NCBI GenBank assembly: GCA_018350325.1
Contig: JAEVLN010000003.1
Coordinates: 3,982,745 to 4,046,744 of the forward strand
Reading direction: 5' to 3'
DNA: 64,000 bases
From: Globodera rostochiensis
Taxonomy: Eukaryota > Nematoda > Chromadorea > Rhabditida > Heteroderidae
The first letter of the stretch is position 1; the number at the start of each line of letters is the position of its first letter. The notes below the pieces were generated by a model. It did no database searches and was not told the origin of the DNA. It was given only the letters and a program-made list of their open reading frames with translations. This document shows, one piece after another, positions 35,609 through 47,097 of this stretch. The translations under genes were made by a program, and so were the position numbers.

Positions 35609-37860
35609 ATGACGCCGCACAAATGCCATCGACAAAAATGTTTTATTTTATTCATTTTTATCATCAGCGCTTTAATTTCTCCGTGCCGTGGGAGGAGTGG
35701 CGGCCACGGCAGCGGTGGAGGCCACGGCGGGTCCAGCAGCGGTGGCAGAGGGTCCAGCGCAGCCCGAGGCAAGTTTGGTGCGGCTACTCGAGAATATATC
35801 GCTTGATGCGAATCGGGGAATTTTTAATGATTTTTTTGAGTAGCAAAGGGATTTAAGGGTTTTGTTAATGATGATAGATCAATTGCTGTGCCGTACCTTG
35901 AGGCATTTTATCATTTTCTATATTTTACCTGGGGCCAATCACAATTACGAACGACAAACGACAAACGACAAACTGGACGACAAACGACAAATTTGGCGTT
36001 TGTTTCCGAATTTGTCGTTACGAAAAAAAATTATGCCGTTTGTCGGCCAACTATGTCCTTTTTGGGTTTGTCGTTTGTCTCTGTCGTTCTGAATTGTCGG
36101 TCAATAACAATTAGCAAAAATAACGCTAGATTTGTCGTTTTGAGTGGTGGTGACTGTGAGTATGGTGGGTGGGAGTTCAAACCCCGAATGTGTAAATGAT
36201 TTTTTACGATTATAACTATGTATGGTGGGGGAAACAATTTCTAAATTTATTTCAATTTTTTTTTTAATTTTAAGATGATAATTTAAAAATTTTTGAGATT
36301 TTCATTTTTTTGGGTGGACTAAATCACTTTAAAATTCATAATTTGTCAAATGTAGAGTGATTTTTTAATGTTAAAAATGCAGAAAAATCTGCACAATTTT
36401 TCATCCCTAATTGTATGAAATTCTTGAAAATTCAAATAATCAATTTTTGGGAAAAAAAATTTTTTTGAGTGTTTTCAAAAAAACGTTAATTAGATAAATA
36501 GCTAATTTTTAGATCTATTAGAAAATATTTGAGTTAATTTTAATGCCTTAAGTATTATAATAAAAATAAAAATATTTTGAACGAATTTACAATGAAAAGT
36601 TGGGACAATTCCCAATGGACAATTTGGGACATTTCGCAAACGACAAATTTGAGGGGCGATGCTGAGCGCCCCTCAAATATTTGGCGTTTGTCGTCTGAAA
36701 TTGTGCATTTGTCGTAAAATCCAATCACAATTACGAACGACAAACGATAAATTACAGACGACAAACGACAAATTTGAGACGACAAACGATAAACGACAAA
36801 AATTTGAATTGTGATTGAAGATAAACGACAAACGTCGTATACTGACGACAAATTTGTCGTTTATCGTTTGTCTCTGTCGTTTGTCTTTCGTAATTGTGAT
36901 TGGCCCCTGTACCATATAACCCTATATATACAGGTAGCGTCGGTTCCCGAGGTTCCACGTCAATCGGTCATTCCATCGGAACCGGGCCTGGACAGTGAGT
37001 GAGGGCATTTTTGGTTGAATTATGCCAAAAACCTTTTTCTAAAAATCTCAGCTTTGGAAGCGGCACGGGGTTTGGTTCAGCGAGCCGAGCGGATTCCTTT
37101 AAAACATCGTTCGTTAGCAGTTCGGCTGGTCAGTTCAGTTGGATGTTATTTTGTTCAAATTATTTTTATTTCCAAGAGCATTAATTTGAATAATAAAAGT
37201 TAAAACAAAAAATGAGTTAAATAATAAAAGTTGGAGTTGAGATTATTTTAAATAATTATTGAAAATAAAAGAAAAATTGCAAATTCAAATTGTTTAATGA
37301 GATTTTAAAATTTTCAGCGAATACTTACCACCATAACCAACCTTTTTATTACTACGGTAACCATTACTATTTGGGTGGACATAGCGCAAGCAAATTGAAT
37401 GCCGGAGAAATTCAAGTTTGACATTATGAAATGCGTAAAATTGATGAAATGAGCAAACTGTTTCAGTGTAAAATGCCCCTGGACACGCTTTTCAATCTGA
37501 ATGCTCCGTTATCTAATTCAAGCAAATTGACAAATGAAACTTTGACAAATGGGCCCTTCTCTATGACAAATGTAACTCTTTCTGTGACAAATGGAACTTG
37601 GCCGGCCACATGGACAAATGGAACTCGTCTAAAACATGTAAACAGAGAAATTATTTTTTGCTTATAAAACTTTCTCAAAGACTTTTTTTGATCAGATCGT
37701 TTGGACGTGCAAAAAGGACGTTGCGCAATGTTGCGGCATTGAGTGTTGCCCCACTTCTGCTGCGGCGGGGGCAAATGACGGCACTTTTTCCATCGTTCTC
37801 CGAATGCTTCTTATATTGTTGGGGTACAATCTGATTTTTATGGTGCTGGTTATTTGTTAA
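35609..37860 (+). CDS. CX-module secreted or membrane-anchored protein
   Basis: Six phase-consistent exons give 243 residues: 35609-35768, 36934-36994, 37052-37128, 37318-37415, 37467-37637, 37696-37860. The ATG at 35609 opens a signal peptide (CFILFIFIISALISP). A Gly/Ser-rich linker follows, then a Tyr/His-rich patch (YHHNQPFYYYGNHYYLGG). The CX module starts CKMPLDTLFNL and ends IVWTCKKDVAQCCGIECC; CCGxECC is the family hallmark. A hydrophobic C-terminal helix (LLILLGYNLIFMVLVIC) would anchor it. Several NET, NVT and NGT sequons in exon 5 suggest heavy N-glycosylation. Function of CX-module proteins is unknown. Intron 1 begins with GC (AG/GCAAGT) and holds a 977-bp inverted-repeat element. 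Confidence 0.87.
35931..36907. mobile_element. inverted-repeat element rich in GACAAAC motifs
   Basis: The ends GGGGCCAATCACAATTACGA and its complement are perfect over about 20 bases and continue into clusters of ACGACAAACGAC units in opposite orientations. A further internal end-like copy lies near 36720-36800. No transposase and no clear target duplication were seen. It makes up most of intron 1 of the CX-module gene. Confidence 0.75.
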
Positions 37861-38130
37861 GAACGTACGGTGTCCGTACGTTTTGCCTCCTCAGCAAAAA
37901 TGTTACATTTTGCCAACTCATCAAAAACTTAAATTTCGGTCAATTTCGAACCCCGGACCCGAATTCGAAGGTTTTTCGATTCCAAAATTTTTTCGGAATC
38001 TTTTGACCTCAAAATCATTCAAAAAACGTAACATTGCCAAAACGTAACGGAGGCAAAACGTAGTGGTACCAGAACGTACGTTTGTTGAACAAAATGAGCG
38101 TTTGATAAATAAATATTAAATTATTGTCTT
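37861..38130. repeat. GAACGTACG inverted repeat after the CX gene
   Basis: GAACGTACGGTGTCCGTACGTTTTGCC near 37860-37888 is partly answered by GCAAAACGTAGTGGTACCAGAACGTACG near 38052-38090, and a GAACCCGAATTCGAA-like segment lies between. It looks like a decayed inverted-repeat element. Nothing coding was recognised. Confidence 0.35.
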
Positions 38131-38796
38131 TTAATACCATTCTTATTAATTTTCATTTTATTCTTTACTAAAAATGAGTGACCGTATTATAGCTTAAATA
38201 AAAATAATTAATATTAAAGTGACAATGAAAATGTAGTTTGAATTTACAATTTGCGGATCCGGACATATTGGCGCCGGCCGTTTTGGTCAGATAAGTCATA
38301 ACTTACAAATTAGTCATTAGGGAATAAATCAAACAAAATTGATATCGTTTAAAAGCTCTTCGTTTGTTAAACTTTTGATAAAGCGAAAGCTAACCGGTTC
38401 GTCTCTTTTCAAAAAGTTATAGCATAAATCTGTGAAAGCACAATTTTTCGTGCCAACTTAATGCGCCGAGTCATAACTTCCTTAAACCAAAGATCTTTTG
38501 ACAAACGTTCATTTTGATCATTCGAGTTTTACAAACGATACGATTTAAAGTAATAAAATTCGTTTAAAACAAAAATTCGTTTTTAGCATTTCCCTAATTT
38601 GCTTTTGCCTCTTTGGATGGCTTTGCTTTGAATCCGAAGACGACGAAAAAGACCAATCGGCGCGCGATGCTTGCGACTGTTGCCTTTCATGTTTCTGTAT
38701 CTGTGACGATATATTGCCCCTTCTGGAAATGAGCGGCGCTTGTTGCATTTAAAGCAAATTATAAAGCATTTTAACCGAACGGACAATTTCCGTTAG
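38130..38796. other. intergenic, no supported gene
   Basis: AT-rich sequence. A minus-strand frame of about 67 codons at 38545-38748 (start MQQAPLISRRGN, Ser/Gln-rich) has coding-like composition but no family, no clear partner exon and no supporting signals, so it is not called as a gene. Confidence 0.4.
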
Positions 38797-39528
38797 GGGA
38801 CATTTTGACGATTTTCCTTTGGAGAACATTTTGACGCTTTTCCTTTGGAGGACATTTTGACGCTTTTCCTTTGGAGGACATTTTGACGCTTTTCCTTTGG
38901 AGGACATTTTGACGCTTTTCCTTTGGAGGACATCGTGTCCGGACAAGTCGGCTACAGACAACTCGGCTACGGACGACTTTTTTTTGTTACAACTTTTTTC
39001 AGACTACTCAAAATGATTAGCTTTCTTTTGTAATATTACTCAGCTCAACGAGAGCTTTCGATTGATAGTAATTTCTTCTGATTCTGTTGGCTTGCAAAAA
39101 AGTTAGAACTTGAAAAACAGTTCATCTCCTATAAAGTCGCCCTTTCCTGTCCTAACTTTGGTTATGCTCAAGCTAGCTAGTTGTAATTAGTATCAATCGA
39201 AAGCTCTCGTTGAGCTGAGTAATATTACAAAAGAAAGCTAAGCATTTAGAGTAGTTTGAAAAAAGTTGTAACAAAAAAAAATCGCCAGTAGCCGAGTTGT
39301 CCGTAGCCGAGTCAGCACCACGCCGGAGGACATTTTGACGCTTTTCCTTTGGAGGACATTTTGACGCTTTTCCTTTGGAGAACATTTTGACGCTTTTCCT
39401 TTGGAGGACATTTTGACGCTTTTCCTTTGGAGGACATTTTGACGCTTTTCCTTAGGAGGACATTTTGACGCTTTTCCTTTGGAGAACATTTTGACGATTT
39501 CCTTAGGAGGACATTTTGACGATTTCCG
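38797..39528. repeat. 26-bp minisatellite split by a palindrome
   Basis: Units of GGACATTTTGACGCTTTTCC plus CTTTGGA occur about five times at 38797-38933 and about eight times at 39325-39528, in the same orientation. Between them is a long inverted repeat (arms about 38946-39072 and 39190-39311, containing CAACGAGAGCTTTCGATTGA and its complement). The flanks carry CCGAACGG near 38775 and CCGTTCGG near 39527. The simplest reading is a fold-back element inserted in, or carrying, the array. Confidence 0.8.
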
Positions 39529-39687
39529 TTCGGCTTTCCAATGGTACCATTCATTCCACTTTTGCAAAAAGGCTTCTCCCAATCCACTTCCGCAAGCGTC
39601 ACCAACTCAATTTTCTAGTGTCATATGTTTAACACGGGTGGTTTAAAAAGGCTTTATACGTTGGCCCTAAAATCCTAACTCTTGATA

Positions 39688-40449
39688 CTGATCAAAAAAA
39701 TTACTACATCAAGTTGATCAAATCCCTCCTTCATGGAGATCCGAAACTCCAAAATACACTGAAAATGGTGGTCATTTTAGGGAAAACGCAATACATGCGA
39801 TATACATATGTATATCGCGCGATAGCGATACCCATCCCTGATATGTAGGGATGAGCGGAATGCCGACATTTTTGGGCTCATGTTCTCGTAAGGACGGACA
39901 AGAAAAGTTCAATTTTTCGAAGTACCAACAAAATGCAATGTTTTGAAATTTTATTTATTTTTTGCTGTCTTTGCCCTCTTGCCGATTTTATTTCAATGTT
40001 CAAAGATCGTGTTTTGTTTACATTTCTTTCATTCGTCTCGTCATTTCTTCAGTCAACTGAATATAAAATATGTAGGCAGTGAGAGAGAATGCATTTCGGC
40101 TCCCAAATCGTAATCACCTTTTCATGAAAAGTCCGTTCCAATAATTACCATTTAATAGTTTTGAGAATAAACAGAAAAATTACATCCAAAAATTATTATA
40201 CTCAACCTAATAGTAAGGTTGTCCATGATTCCACTCATCGAAGAAAAGAGTAGCGGTGGTCTTTTGGGGTTTGTAGAGAATTATGTGGCCTATATTTCTC
40301 TCAAAATGTATTGTAGCAGCAAATTTTTTCAGTCCCTCAGGCGCTTTTCCCCGAATTTATACCCCAATTTTCAGTGTATTTTGGGGTTTACGGATCTCCA
40401 TGAAGAAAGTGTTTGATCAACTTGGTGTAAATTATCTTTTTTGATCTTT
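39688..40449. mobile_element. 762-bp element with about 75-bp terminal inverted repeats
   Basis: The left end (about 39688-39767: AAGTTGATCAAA, TTCATGGAGATCCG, CCAAAATACACTGAAAAT) is repeated in reverse complement at about 40368-40449. The interior includes TATACATATGTATATCGCG and a TA-rich stretch with no transposase. It adds to the cluster of inverted-repeat elements upstream of the Mpv17-like gene. Confidence 0.7.
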
Positions 40450-40805
40450 ATTGACCCGCCGTTGTGCTGCTGGCCCGGAAAAAAGCAAAGGAAACAAAAT
40501 CGATAACATTTTTAAGCTCTCTGCCGTTGTCAAACATTTACAAAATGAAAATGGTCAATTTGTCTCTCCGTAAAAAATTTATGGCTTAAATTGGTTGAAA
40601 ATTGCGATTTTTTTGCCATCTCATAACTTTTTTTAGATTAGTCCAAACGTTTAGCCCCGGATTATTGGATTGGTTCATTTTCTCCACCAATAAAAAAAAT
40701 TTACCATTGGAACATTTTTTTTTCGAAAATTTTTGCACTTTTCCCTCACAAATCATTTTTTGAACTCTCAACAAAAAATCATTTTCGAATTTATTCAGCA
40801 AATAA

Positions 40806-41709
40806 ATGGCAACAACGGCTACAATGCCACCAATATATTTGCATAAACACTTTTTCCGTCGCATTTTTCCGGGCAAACCATTCTTCATCCAAATATTTTC
40901 TGCAGGTCTGGTGGATTTCGTTTTTTGAGGGGGGGGGGGGGGGGGGGGGAATTCTTTAAAAATCACTTTTTTTTAGGTGCCCTTGCGGCGGTTGGCGATA
41001 TTTTGTGCCAAAAATTGTTTGAAAAGCGCGACAAATGGGACCCTTTTCGGACGTCGCGTTTCGCCCTCACGACGGCCATTGTCATTGTAATTTTTATTAT
41101 TCCGCGTGGAATTTTATTCCCCGAAGGGTTTTTCTTTGCAAAAAGTCGTTTAAATCCTCAAAATTTGTTTATGAGGAAGCCTAAGCCTAATTGTTCGCAA
41201 ATTGGCTTTTGGGCAAAAGTAAATATTTTTATATTAATTTTTTCCCAATTTTTGGCGCCCATCCAATTCCATTGGTTTCGCTTCATGGACCGACGCATCG
41301 GCGGCTCCAAAAACACGGGACCGGCCGGCAACAAAATGTCCGTTCGGACGGGCCTCAAACGCGTGTTGGCCGACCAAAGCATTATCGGTGAAAAGCAAAA
41401 GCCCCCCCCCCCCCCGGGGGTTTGATTGATCGATTTTTAGGGATGTTAATGGCATTTTAGGGCCTATTTCTTCAATTTTCGTTTGTTGTAGACGATGGAA
41501 ACTCCGCCGTTTTGCAATATTTTAGCGTATTTTAACATCTTTTAGCTCCCACTCTGACCGCCGCATTTTTGTTTTGCGTGAACTTCTTGGACTCCTTCTC
41601 CGCCCAAAGCGCGGTGCAAAGGACAAAACGCATTTATTTTGATGTGTTGGTCAACAATTACAAGGCATTTATTTTAATTCGTTTTTGGTGGGGACAACTC
41701 GAAAACTAA
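40806..41709 (+). CDS. Mpv17/PMP22-family membrane protein, 3' end unusual
   Basis: Mpv17/PMP22 proteins are four-helix membrane proteins of the mitochondrial inner membrane or peroxisome. Exon 1 is 40806-40905 (start MATTATMPPIYLHKHF) and exon 2 starts at 40977 with GALAAVGDILCQKLFEKRD, the usual family opening. Then come FHWFRFMDRRIGG (about 41270-41310), LKRVLADQSI (to 41387) and exon 41546-41664 with APTLTAAFLFCVNFLDS and YFDVLVNNYK. The stretch 41087-41265 stays open and in frame but has no family counterpart. A GT follows 41086, but no in-phase AG was found, so it may be an insertion or an unresolved intron. After NNYK the family normally continues WPxxQxxNFxxVP. Here the frame reads AFILIRFWWGQLEN and stops at 41707-41709, or a GC donor at 41665 leads to an exon I cannot find. 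Confidence 0.65.
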
Positions 41710-41785
41710 AGGCATTTAAAAAAAAGAAAACAAATAAAAGGACAATTCTCAAAAAAAATATCAAATTTTCCCCTATTTTTTGTCT

Positions 41786-42197
41786 TAGGGAAAGTTTGAA
41801 TTGGAATCTCAGAATTTGCTCTAAAAATTTCTGTTCCATTCTGTCGGCCCTCCAACCGCGCGGGATATTCAAATTGGAATTGGACTTTATTAAAGACTTT
41901 TTAGTTTTGGCCCTTTGTCCAGATGATCAATTTGACGGTTATTCCGCTTCAATTCCGCGTCGTTTTTGTCCAATTCTTCTCTATTTTTTGGAACATTTTC
42001 CTCTCCTTCAAGACGAACAACTGAATTTGATTACGGAACAAATGTTGTTCAAACTCTTTCCATTTTCAGTTGTAGAACGCCCACATTTTTTTGTTGTTAC
42101 CGTTTTTTGAGGAATAATTTTTTTAAAAACCAATCAAAAATGTATATTTCAGTTCTTTGATTACTTACTTCAAATTTGTTCATTCTCTAGTCCAATG
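41786..42197 (+). CDS. unassigned helical exons between Mpv17-like and CMTR2 genes
   Basis: An open frame starts after an acceptor near 41786 and runs to a GT at 42069. It contains FKLELDFIKDFLVLALC, PRRFCPILLYFLEHF and LLQDEQLNLITEQMLFKLF. A phase-0 continuation is 42153-42197 (FFDYLLQICSFSSPM). Composition is that of a Leu/Phe-rich helical protein. I do not recognise the family. It could be part of a small gene convergent with CMTR2, or an alternative end of the Mpv17-like gene, although it lacks the Mpv17 C-terminal motif. A possible later exon near 42320-42424 does not match in phase. Confidence 0.3.
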
Positions 42198-42535
42198 GTT
42201 TAATTCGTTCTTGGTCTCCGGGCACAAAACGGAGGATTCCCAAAAAAGACATCAAAAAAAACACCCATTTTCGCGTGTTTATTTTTGTTATTTGTTTCTT
42301 GTTAATTTCGTATATTTTAGACGACAAATTATTGGCTTATCATTTTATTATTGATAAATTTATGCTAAATATGTATAAAAGGATTTATGCAAAAATGCGG
42401 TTGAAAATTGTGTGGGATTTTTGAATGATTTTTATGTGAAAATAAATGGTCGATGGGGTCCGCTGTTCTGGCATCCTTTGCAGGAATTCAACCAGTTGGG
42501 GCTGCTGGAACAAGAGTTGGAGATGTCTTCGGGGG

Positions 42536-45500
42536 TCAAGAAGTTTCGGAGTCAGCGAATTTTGTTTTTTTGCTGGCGTTCGGTTGCATCTCCCCTTTTG
42601 ATGACGACGGCGGGGTATGCCGTCCATTGTTTAAGTCATCATTTGGCAACAAAAGCGGTGGCGATGGTTCAGAGGTCGCGCACGAAGAAAGAGTGGCCGA
42701 CGACAAAGCGATTGAGCGGGCGTTGAACTCCGCAATTTGTTCGCCCAGTGATCGTCGTCCTCCGTTTCCATGTCCGTCCCAATCTTTTGCCCCCGTCGTT
42801 GTTGTTGTTGTTGCTGCTGTTGTTGTTGGCATGTCGAAAAAGCGGAGGGGCACAAATTTGAGAAGGGTCCAGCGGTGGTCGGCGGTTGCACGTGTTTTGA
42901 ACGCCGTAAACAATTTGGCCAAAAAGCGGCACAACGCGGCGCAAACGTTAGGCGTCTATAAAAGAGGGGGGGGGGGAAATGTCATTATTCAAATAATTGC
43001 ATAAAAATCAAATTGTGAGTTTAGTCGGCGATAAAAGCGCGGTTTGATCATCGCCAAACAAAAAATGACCAAAAACCGTATTTTTTTAATGGTTTTTAAT
43101 GGACGTAGGTAGGTCAGTCCGCCCGCATTTTACACAATATTAACATTTCTCAATTTTCTGGCACAAAATCCCCCGGTTTTTGATTGGGACCGGGAAAATC
43201 CCGAAATAAAATTAATTATATATAAAGCAGCTCTGTTACATTTGCTTGTGAAAAGGAAAATTTGGCACAGCCATCGTGGCCAAATGTCTGCTGAACGTGG
43301 CGAAACAGGCAACAGAGTACGACGAGAACGGAGGCCGAGAATCGAGACAAAAATGGGGGGGGGGTGTGGGGAAGCAAAGCACATTAGGTAGTTTGATTAA
43401 TAAAATAAGAAAAAAAATACCAGAATGGCCTCCGATCGGCCCAATTTCAGTTCCAAAATGGAAGCATTGGTCGACGACACCAATTCGCATTGCTGAAATG
43501 GAATCATTCAAAAAAATGTTTTCGAAAGTGCCATTGCTAAACTTTTCCAGTGAATGTCCGTCCGCCCAAACTTTGAATATTTAATTTCCTCGAAATACGA
43601 ATAATTTCGTTAACGACAGAACCACTTCGTAACTTCAATAATATTGCAACCAAAAAACAAATTTTTGGGGTTTGTTTTTCTGCTTTTACCGCAATGAGAA
43701 ATTCGAGCCATTCCAATTTTGATGAGAGACGGCGTTGGCCAATGCTTTTGCCAGTGCTTTCGTTGTCTCCGTCAAGACTTTGGCCCTCTGCACACAAATC
43801 TTGGACCTTAAAATTCGTAAATGGAACCCAACGACAATTTTTTTGTTGTTGTAAAAAAAGGTTTTTGGTAAAGCCCGGACCGATCGAGATCTCGTCAAGT
43901 CTTTCGAGATCTAAATCGGCGAAATTCACCGAGATTATAGACATATACATATATGTACATTTTGGGCCTGTTTCAGCCAATCCGGATGCGCGAAGAGAGA
44001 GTGCCGGATTCGGTGTGTGCCGCCCCTTTGCCCAGGGTCGTCGAATCGGCCAAAAACGATGCCGGCACCGGCACTCCATCCGTTGTCGTTGATGCCATCG
44101 TCAGCAGCGGCATCGGTTGTGTTGCTGTGATGCTGTTGCAGCCATGCAAAAATTTCCTCACAGTTTGGCTCAAAGACGAGCGGAGGAAATTCGAAAATCT
44201 GAACATTTTGAATATTTTCTACAACAATAAATCAAAAAGAAATGGTTTTAAATGACAACAAAAAATTTTTGTTCGATTCCTTTCGTTTAATGTCAAATTT
44301 TGGCATTTCTCGATTTCATTTGATTGAGATTTCCACAGATCCAATACCTTAGATTATCGAAAACTTGGGGCAGCGGCCTAAAATGCCGATAATTTGCACG
44401 AGAATTCCCGAAAACTTGGCATTTTAGGCTCAAAAATCGAATTTCAAAATATTCAGTTTCCTTTTTTCATTTTCATAGAGTAACAATTTGCTGCTAAAAT
44501 TATCCCCAAAAAGATTGGAATTAGTTAAATGCTTAGAAATATATTTTTAAAGTTTCACCTTTCCATTTTGCTGTCGTTGTTGTTGTTGTTCCGTAAGCCG
44601 ACAAATTTTGTCCACATTTTTTGGATGCCAAATTTGGTGCCATGAACACCACCGGGACGGCGGTGTTAGTGACAGTTCCATTGCCATCTGTGGACGCTGG
44701 GCAGGCCGAATTTTGTCCAACATTCGCTGACCCCACCGTTCAACCGCCGAACACTTTTCGATGCAAATAATTGTCTAAACAAAAATAATTCAATAAAAAT
44801 TATAAATTTTTATTATCAAATTGTTTTACGCGTTCGTCCTGCGAAAGGCGACGAAATGTGGCCAAATTGAACTCGATGAAGCCAATTTGATGGCCGGCCA
44901 ACGTTCGAGCGGCCTCCAAAATACGCTAAAATTAAATAAATAATAAAATATTTATTTAATAAAAAAAATACCTTCAAAAAACTTTGATCAAAATGAACTG
45001 GTTGGACATCATTGGTTCTGTTAAAGTCCAAGCAAATCAAATAGACCTTAATTAAGTGAATAAAATTTTTGTTTTGTTGAGAAATTTTATTTAAAGGGCG
45101 AAGCACAAAAAATGCTACTTTTGTTGTTCATTACGGCAAAATTGAAACCTCGGAGTTGCCCGGTTTGCTGCTGGGAGGTTTTGTACATCGAACCTGAATT
45201 ATTTTCAATTTCTTTTTTTTTTAAATTTTTTACTTTATTATTGTTAAAAATTTGATATATTTTATGAATCATCTTTTGACCTCTCCAAACGCGGCACAAA
45301 GCGTGGCGATCAGTGCGACAGTTTCTCGGTCAAAAAAAGTGAATGTCTTCAAAAGCAAAGTGCCGCCCCGACGAAGGCATTTGCAAGCAATTTGAATTTG
45401 GTGTTTTATCAGCGGTAGCATGAGCAATTCTTGGCCAGATGGATTGTTCTAAAAAATGCTTTTCTTTAATGGAATATAAAATAGTAAAATTAAAAAAAAA

Positions 45501-46905
45501 ACACTCAAATTTCAAGAATTTGAAAGAGTTCAGACATCTCCACCCCCCACCCCCCACTTACGGCACAGTCGAAGCCACCGTCAGCGGTGACCAGGTCAAA
45601 CTTGTTGTTGTTGGCATTTTCCTCCTCGTCTTGGCCAACAACGATGCCAAACCGGTAGGCCAAATACGCGTCGTCCCATTCTTTGTCCAGCAGCACATCG
45701 CCAGCACCACTCCAACCGAAGGCGGCAGCGCACTCATTGGCCACCAACAGAACGTCGTCCATCACACCGTTTGAACAGCTTGAAGACGTGGTAGGAGGTG
45801 AAGCCCATTCCCAGTGGGGGTTGAGACTGAATTGAGGGGAGAAAGACGAATATAATCACAATTTAATTTACTAAATTCAAACCCGTTGATGTGCCATTGC
45901 AATGCTCGACTTTGTTCTGGGTCAAGTGAATGCTGTAAAAATTTTGAAAAAAAATATTGTCGTTAAGATTTACTAATTGTTTACCATTAAGGCAAGCAAA
46001 AAAGCTCCAGGAAGTTCACAGAGATGCAAAGAACTGACAAAAAAAAAAATTGATTAGAAATTGAAGTAAACATTTTTCATTGAAAACCGCGGTGATCGGT
46101 GCGTTTGGCATTGTCGAAATGGCAACAGGGATTCGGGATGTACATCAACCAGCTGAACGAACTTGCAGAAAGCCTAAATAAACTCAAAAAACTTTAAATA
46201 CACCGAGTCCACCGACTCGACCTGCGTGTACAGCAGACTGAGAGAGGACGAATGTTCTTCTTCACCCACACTAACTGAAAAGTGCTAAGGAAACAATAAA
46301 AATGAGCGTGAAAAGAATAAAGATAAAAATGCTCTGTAAATATTCTGCTTTAAAATACTGTAAAAATGGCATTTTCTACCCACCTCCGGAGGCTATCCAA
46401 ACGGGAAGGCCCTTCAGCGGATGGGTAAAGGAAGTGAAAGAGTGCCATCGGTTGGTGCCATGCCGAGCGCAAACGGCGTTAACACGGCACTGAAAATTAT
46501 TGTTGAAAATCATTTCCCGGCGAAGTGAAAGGAAAATTCGCATTTTTTTTCCCATTGCAATTCTTAAAATTTGTTTCGTCCATATTTAAATTAAAAATCG
46601 CTAAGACACGACGAGAGCTTAAAATTTTGAGCAAAAATGCCAATTTATGCAAAACAATTGTTGAATTTAAATGCATAAAACCCAAAAAAAAGTCGCATTT
46701 ACCTCAGCCCTCGCCTCGCCCTTACTTTAACGCCGTTAAGCGCTTCACGAATTTGGCCCAATTTTTGGAAGACGTCGCCCTCCGAGTCTGCCGCCCTTTT
46801 CTGTGCGTCGTCGACGGATTTGTCCATAAAATGTCGGCCACCCAACAAAATGCTTTTGTTGCCAAGCGCCACAATCAGTTGGCCATAGCGTTCCCGAACG
46901 TCCAT
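42536..46905 (-). CDS. cap-specific mRNA 2'-O-methyltransferase 2 (CMTR2)
   Basis: CMTR2 methylates the ribose 2'-OH of the second transcribed nucleotide of capped mRNA. Seventeen phase-consistent exons total about 764 residues, close to the human length of about 770: 46905-46726, 46489-46384, 46274-46204, 46161-46088, 46033-45985, 45932-45883, 45826-45562, 45448-45281, 45193-45149, 45046-44972, 44925-44830, 44774-44559, 44198-43959, 43806-43690, 43492-43421, 43290-43240, 42955-42536. The Rossmann methyltransferase motifs are present: SLHLCELPGAFLLAL (SAM site), LVTADGGFDCA (catalytic Asp), GGTLLLKTFTFFDRE (catalytic Lys), then KPPSSKPGNSE and VYLICLDFN. The C-terminal half matches the family's inactive domain and ends around LLKFVPLRFF and LGEQIAEFNARSIA. 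A Thr/Ala run (MPTTTAATTTTTTG) interrupts the last exon. The start codon is uncertain: an in-frame ATG also lies at 46977. ValRS ends 192 bp upstream on the same strand. Confidence 0.92.
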
Positions 46906-47097
46906 CAAAAATTGAAACAGAAAATAGCCAATTAATACAAAAAAAGTCAATAAATAATGTCGTAAAAATGAATTCAATGTCGGCGCGCATTTCTCAAAAT
47001 TAAAGAAGTCAAATCACGGGTTCTTTTTTAACAGAAAAGTCTCGTGCTGTTTCATACCAATTTCAATACATATATAAAACAACAACAACAAAATGTG

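Noticed and set aside
38545..38786. Minus-strand Ser/Gln-rich frames next to the 26-bp array
   Set aside because: Coding-like composition but no partner exon, no domain and no conserved start. Left as unsupported.
39238..39605. Minus-strand frames with KGKASKCPPKEKRQNVL repeats
   Set aside because: Explained by the 26-bp minisatellite; not a Lys-rich gene.
42453..43004. 183-codon plus-strand frame ending in a Val run
   Set aside because: Antisense to the last CMTR2 exon, which is supported by family similarity, phase and total length.
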